A stretch of 16,505 nt of DNA. It comes from CAYXDO01 sp964463485 (GTDB taxonomy: Bacteria; Myxococcota; Kuafuiibacteriia; Kuafuiibacteriales; Kuafuiibacteriaceae). Below are positions 13,600 to 16,505 of this stretch, in pieces. Numbering within the stretch: position 1 is the first letter of the stretch; the number at the start of each line of letters is the position of its first letter. The DNA lies in contig CAYXDO010000216.1 in NCBI GenBank assembly GCA_964463485.1, positions 1 to 16,505 of the forward strand, given 5' to 3'. A model generated the notes under the pieces. The model saw nothing but the letters and a program-made list of their open reading frames with translations. It searched no databases and was not told where the DNA came from. A program made the translations under genes and the position numbers.

Positions 13600-14004
13600 T
13601 CAGCTTCGCAACGTGTTGACACCCGCGCTCACGCCGTACGTCACGGCCAGAATGGCCGCAGGGACTGCTTCGACGACGTCGCCGATCAGGCCGAGCGAAG
13701 CGCCGAGCAGGGGTCCGAGCACTTTTCTGAACGCGCCGCTATCCTCCGCCGTCGCGAACGCGAGCGCGGAGCCAATGAGGGCCTTGTCGGGCGTTGCCGC
13801 GATCGTCAAGTATCCTAGCGCCAGCTTGCCTTGCGCCTTTGCAGTCTCTAGTCGATCGACGGAGCCGTCCGGGCGTCGGGCCGGCTCGAGGCCGTCGAGG
13901 CCTTCGAACTTGAGCCCGTCTTTGGATAGGCCGAGGATCGGGGCCTGGCTATTGAGCTCGGTGGCGGCGTGGGCGGTCTTGAGCAACGGGGCGATGAGAG
14001 TCAT
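13600..14004 (-). CDS. Hypothetical protein, 134 aa, hydrophobic C-terminal half
   Basis: I do not recognise a family. The frame has normal high-GC codon use and starts at ATG 14004 without a clear Shine-Dalgarno site. The N-terminal 60 residues are soluble-looking (LNSQAPILGLSKDGLKFEGLDGL), with a GSVDRLETAKAQGKLALGYLTIA stretch after. Residues 90-130 are Gly/Ala/Leu/Val-rich (VLGPLLGASLGLIGDVVEAVPAAILAVTYG) and could form one or two membrane helices or a small amphipathic bundle. There is no signal peptide. It is convergent with the kinase and divergent from the CAP lipoprotein gene, with 110 nt between the divergent starts, so it is probably transcribed alone. Confidence 0.6.
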   Translation of the reverse strand: MTLIAPLLKTAHAATELNSQAPILGLSKDGLKFEGLDGLEPARRPDGSVDRLETAKAQGKLALGYLTIAATPDKALIGSALAFATAEDSGAFRKVLGPLLGASLGLIGDVVEAVPAAILAVTYGVSAGVNTLRS

Positions 14005-14114
14005 GTTGATATCGGTATCGGCACGACATGTAGGATGTTGCGCCTGATTCGCGTCGACCTGCCGGAGCCCTCCAAAAAGCTGAAAGTGCCTGACCGAACG
14101 CGTAGGATTCCACG

Positions 14115-15077
14115 ATGCGGGTGCGCCTCGGCAGGATCGCGGTGAGAACGAGCGTTCTGCTGATGGCTTGTACCTCGCCGCCGTCGGTCGTTGCCCAAGC
14201 TGACGCGGCGCCTGAGTTGCCTCCCGACGCTGCCCTATCGGACGCGCTCATTTTGGAACCGGATGCCATCACGGCGGACGCCGCGGTCGAGCTGGCAGAC
14301 GCGGGTCGAGCCGGCGGGCTGTGTACGGGCTGTAACGAAGGTGAGGAGTGCGCGAGCGGCGTGTGCTTGCGGTTTGCCAACGGCGAGCGATTTTGCGGTC
14401 GAGCCTGTTCGCGCGCCAATCCCTGCCCGGGTGGGTACCGATGTCTCGCGGTGGATGGGCTCGCAGAGGCTCAGTGCGCGCCCTCGGCTGGGACGTGTCG
14501 GGGGCAAGACGCCGGAGAGGACGCGGCGATTCCGGATTCCGAGCCTCGAGACGCCACGCCTCAAAGCGAAGATGCTGGTCTGAGTTGCGACCCCGAGTTC
14601 ATGGGTCCGTTTTGCTCGGGGGACGTGATTCTGGGATTCGACGACACGGCCGCGGATCCGGCAGCGACCGACGAAGAGGTTCGTGCCTACGCGCTCGCGG
14701 CGCTCAATCACCTGCGTTCGAGGACGTGTCTGCCTCCGCTCTCTCGGGACGCGTGCCTCGATGGCATCGGAGCGAGCGCGATCGCCACGGTCGAATCGTT
14801 GGGCGTGCACGGATATTTCGTCCAAAACTGTCTCGATGGCGCGCACGGGTTTGGACGGAGTTGTGAGTGCGGTTGGGCTCAGGAAAACTACGGTGCGGCG
14901 AGTGGTAGTCGATTTTCCTGGAAATATGGCGTGCGCGGGCCCTTGTGCAGCATGATGACGGAGCCCCGTGGGCAAGGTCACCGTGGAAACATCGAATCGA
15001 CCGAGTGGACGAAGTTGGGCGTGGGATTGGCTCGGACGCCGAACGGCATGGCCTGGTATCACGAATTCGGTCGTTGA
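14115..15077 (+). CDS. Lipoprotein with Cys-rich module and CAP (SCP/PR1) domain
   Basis: This 320-aa exported protein has a short N-terminus, RVRLGRIAVRTSVLLMACTS, with a lipobox LMAC and Cys19 as the predicted lipidation site. A Asp/Ala/Pro-rich linker (22-67) is typical of Polyangiales surface proteins. Residues 70-128 hold ten cysteines, C70, C73, C79, C84, C94, C98, C104, C110, C121 and C128, likely a disulfide knot. After a second acidic linker, 185-320 is a CAP domain: ALNHLRS, VHGYF with His232, QENYG with Glu257, MTEPRGQGHRGNI with Glu283 and His289, then WTKLGVGLA. The CAP cavity tetrad of two His and two Glu appears intact. ATG 14115 has AGGA 7 nt upstream. A permease gene follows 15 nt after the stop. 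Function of bacterial CAP lipoproteins is mostly unknown. Confidence 0.9.
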   Translation: MRVRLGRIAVRTSVLLMACTSPPSVVAQADAAPELPPDAALSDALILEPDAITADAAVELADAGRAGGLCTGCNEGEECASGVCLRFANGERFCGRACSRANPCPGGYRCLAVDGLAEAQCAPSAGTCRGQDAGEDAAIPDSEPRDATPQSEDAGLSCDPEFMGPFCSGDVILGFDDTAADPAATDEEVRAYALAALNHLRSRTCLPPLSRDACLDGIGASAIATVESLGVHGYFVQNCLDGAHGFGRSCECGWAQENYGAASGSRFSWKYGVRGPLCSMMTEPRGQGHRGNIESTEWTKLGVGLARTPNGMAWYHEFGR

Positions 15078-15092
15078 GCTCGCGCCGGTCTC

Positions 15093-16313
15093 ATGAGTTT
15101 GGTCATCCTCGTCTTCGTCCTCGTCTACGTGGGGATGGTGCTCGGCAAGTTGCCCGGGCTCGCGCTCGATCGGACCGGCGTCGCGCTGCTCGGCGCGATC
15201 GCGATGGTCTCGGGTGGAGCGCTGCCGATCTCGGACGCCTGGGCTGCCGTCGACATGCCGACGATCTACTTGCTCTTTGCCTTGATGGTCATTTCCGCGC
15301 AGTTTCGGCTGGCTGGATTCTACTCCGAGCTCGTCCGGCGAGTCGTCCGTTGGCAAACTCAGCCGCCGACGTTGTTGGCGCTGGTGCTCGCCGTCTCCGG
15401 AGGACTCAGCGCTGTCCTCACGAATGATGTGGTGTGCTTGGCGGTCACGCCCGTGCTCGTCGAGGGTTGCGTTCGGCGCAGCTTGAATCCGATCCCGTTT
15501 CTGCTGGGCCTTGCCTGCGCATCGAACGTCGGCTCCGCCGCGACACTCATCGGTAATCCACAGAATATTCTGATCGGTCAGACCCTGGGGCTGTCCTTCG
15601 GCCGATTTTTGTTGGACGCCGGCGCGCCCGCCGTTCTCGGTCTGGGGGCGATCTGGGGAGTCATCGCTTGGCAATATCGTGGGAAGTGGACGAAGGTCGG
15701 GATCCCGCCAGACATTCACGCGCCGCCGTTCAATCGATGGCAGAGCTTCAAGGCGGTCGGCGTCTCGTTCGTCTTGATCGCGTTGTTCCTTTTCCGCGGC
15801 TCGTTGCCGCGAGACGGAGTGGCTTTGACGTGTGCGGGCGTGCTGCTGTTGTCGCGGCGGATGGCGTCTCGAGAGATGTTGGCGCTGGTCGACTGGCAGC
15901 TCTTGGTGTTGTTCGTGGGCCTTTTCATCGTGAATCGCGCGTTCGTCGGGACGGGGTCGATGGAGTCGGTGCTCGTGACGATGCGCGGAGTCGGTGTCGA
16001 TCCGAGCGATCCTCACTGGTTGTTCGTACTGAGTGTGACGCTCTCCAACTTGGTCTCGAACGTCCCCGCGACGATGTTGTTGCTACCCGCGGCCACTCAT
16101 CCGTGGGCCGGCCCTATCCTCGCGCTCTCGAGCACGTTGGCGGGCAACCTATTCATCGTGGGATCGATCGCCAACATGATAGTGGTGGCGGGAGCCAAGT
16201 CTTTCGGGGTGGAGGTCGACTTTCGGACCCACGTGCGAACGGGCCTGCCAGTGACTCTGGTGACGCTGCTGATCGCCGCGCTGTGGCTGGTCCTTCGGGT
16301 TCGAGCGGGCTGA
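15093..16313 (+). CDS. ArsB/NhaD/SLC13-type anion permease
   Basis: This 406-aa inner-membrane protein has about 11 hydrophobic segments. It shows the inverted duplication of the ion-transporter superfamily: LTNDVVCLAVTP at 109-120 with GNPQN at 154-158 in the first half, and SNLVSNVPATMLLLP from 318 with GSIANMIVV near 360 in the second. These two signatures match the substrate/Na+ binding hairpins of SLC13 and ArsB-like carriers, and the overall pattern resembles E. coli YbiR. The substrate (arsenite, dicarboxylate, phosphate or sulfate) cannot be told; no ars genes are near. ATG 15093 lacks a strong ribosome-binding site but is 15 nt after the CAP gene stop, suggesting cotranscription. Confidence 0.9.
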   Translation: MSLVILVFVLVYVGMVLGKLPGLALDRTGVALLGAIAMVSGGALPISDAWAAVDMPTIYLLFALMVISAQFRLAGFYSELVRRVVRWQTQPPTLLALVLAVSGGLSAVLTNDVVCLAVTPVLVEGCVRRSLNPIPFLLGLACASNVGSAATLIGNPQNILIGQTLGLSFGRFLLDAGAPAVLGLGAIWGVIAWQYRGKWTKVGIPPDIHAPPFNRWQSFKAVGVSFVLIALFLFRGSLPRDGVALTCAGVLLLSRRMASREMLALVDWQLLVLFVGLFIVNRAFVGTGSMESVLVTMRGVGVDPSDPHWLFVLSVTLSNLVSNVPATMLLLPAATHPWAGPILALSSTLAGNLFIVGSIANMIVVAGAKSFGVEVDFRTHVRTGLPVTLVTLLIAALWLVLRVRAG

Positions 16314-16452
16314 GTGAGCGAATTCTGAATTCATTCGGCCGCAGATCCGCCTGGCCATGAGTCCGAACGCGTCGCATACTATCGTTGGAATGCTCACGAA
16401 GATGTGCCACTTTTGAAGTTTGAGAGTATCGGCGGAGTGTTTTCGTCCAGCT

Positions 16453-16504
16453 CCACGAACCTCCACGACCACGTATCTCGCCCACGTCCACGAAATCGTC
16501 CACG
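16453..16504. repeat. CCACG-rich low-complexity repeat at the window edge
   Basis: The pentamer CCACG occurs six times in 52 bases (16453, 16463, 16469, 16482, 16488 and 16500), often as CCACGA or CCACGT. On the minus strand it reads as irregular CGTGG units. Such strings are frequent in intergenic DNA of large myxobacterial genomes. The array may continue beyond the window. The remaining sequence from 16314 to 16452 shows no gene; a weak hairpin around GAATTCTGAATTC near 16320 follows the permease stop. Confidence 0.5.
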
Positions 16505-16505
16505 C

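Noticed and set aside
14235..16016. Minus-strand open frame of 593 codons
   Set aside because: It lies antisense to the CAP lipoprotein and permease, both of which have clear domains. Its translation is rich in Arg, His, Asp and Gln with no family features, as expected for an antisense frame in high-GC DNA.
16153..16503. Minus-strand open frame of 116 codons at the right edge
   Set aside because: It runs through the CCACG repeat and into the permease antisense; no domain or coding bias is evident.

Overview
The window looks like chromosomal DNA from a high-GC myxobacterium, most likely of the Polyangiales type. I infer this from the strong G/C third-position bias, the DUF4388/PATAN-type proteins, the Asp/Ala-rich secreted CAP lipoprotein, and intergenic repeats of a kind common in that group. 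No mobile element, CRISPR array or phage gene is visible.

Layout. Bases 1-512 hold palindromes, a probable decayed gene end on the minus strand, and a compact repeat element (GCGCAGGCA-type hairpin plus three short tandem units). hflX follows (513-1895, +), convergent with a large multidomain DUF4388/TPR protein (1936-4017, -). A divergent 314-base gap leads into a tightly packed four-gene operon (4332-7414, +): SDR dehydrogenase, Rid-family protein, divergent crotonase and acyl-CoA dehydrogenase. The first three genes are joined by ATGA/GTGA overlaps. The set looks like the lower, beta-oxidation-like half of an aerobic aryl-CoA (2-aminobenzoyl-CoA-type) pathway, but the ligase and ring-attacking enzyme are not in the window.

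On the minus strand lies fau (5-formyl-THF cyclo-ligase) followed by tyrS. Directly upstream of fau is a roughly 212-nt segment closed by a near-perfect 25-position helix. Its shape and place match the classic ssrS-fau arrangement, so it is a candidate 6S RNA. Next on the plus strand is a DUF4388-like protein with a degenerate J-domain (9860-11371), convergent with a GNAT acetyltransferase (minus) that lies downstream of a tRNA-Val(CAC) gene (minus).

The right part carries an orphan GAF-histidine kinase (12281-13561, +), an unrecognised 134-aa protein (13600-14004, -), a lipoprotein with a Cys-rich module and CAP domain (14115-15077, +), and a 406-aa ArsB/NhaD/SLC13-type anion permease (15093-16313, +) 15 nt behind it. 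The window ends in a CCACG-rich low-complexity stretch.

The points most worth a second look are the candidate 6S RNA, the aryl-CoA module whose Rid and crotonase members both lack the canonical catalytic residues, and the J-domain lacking the HPD histidine.
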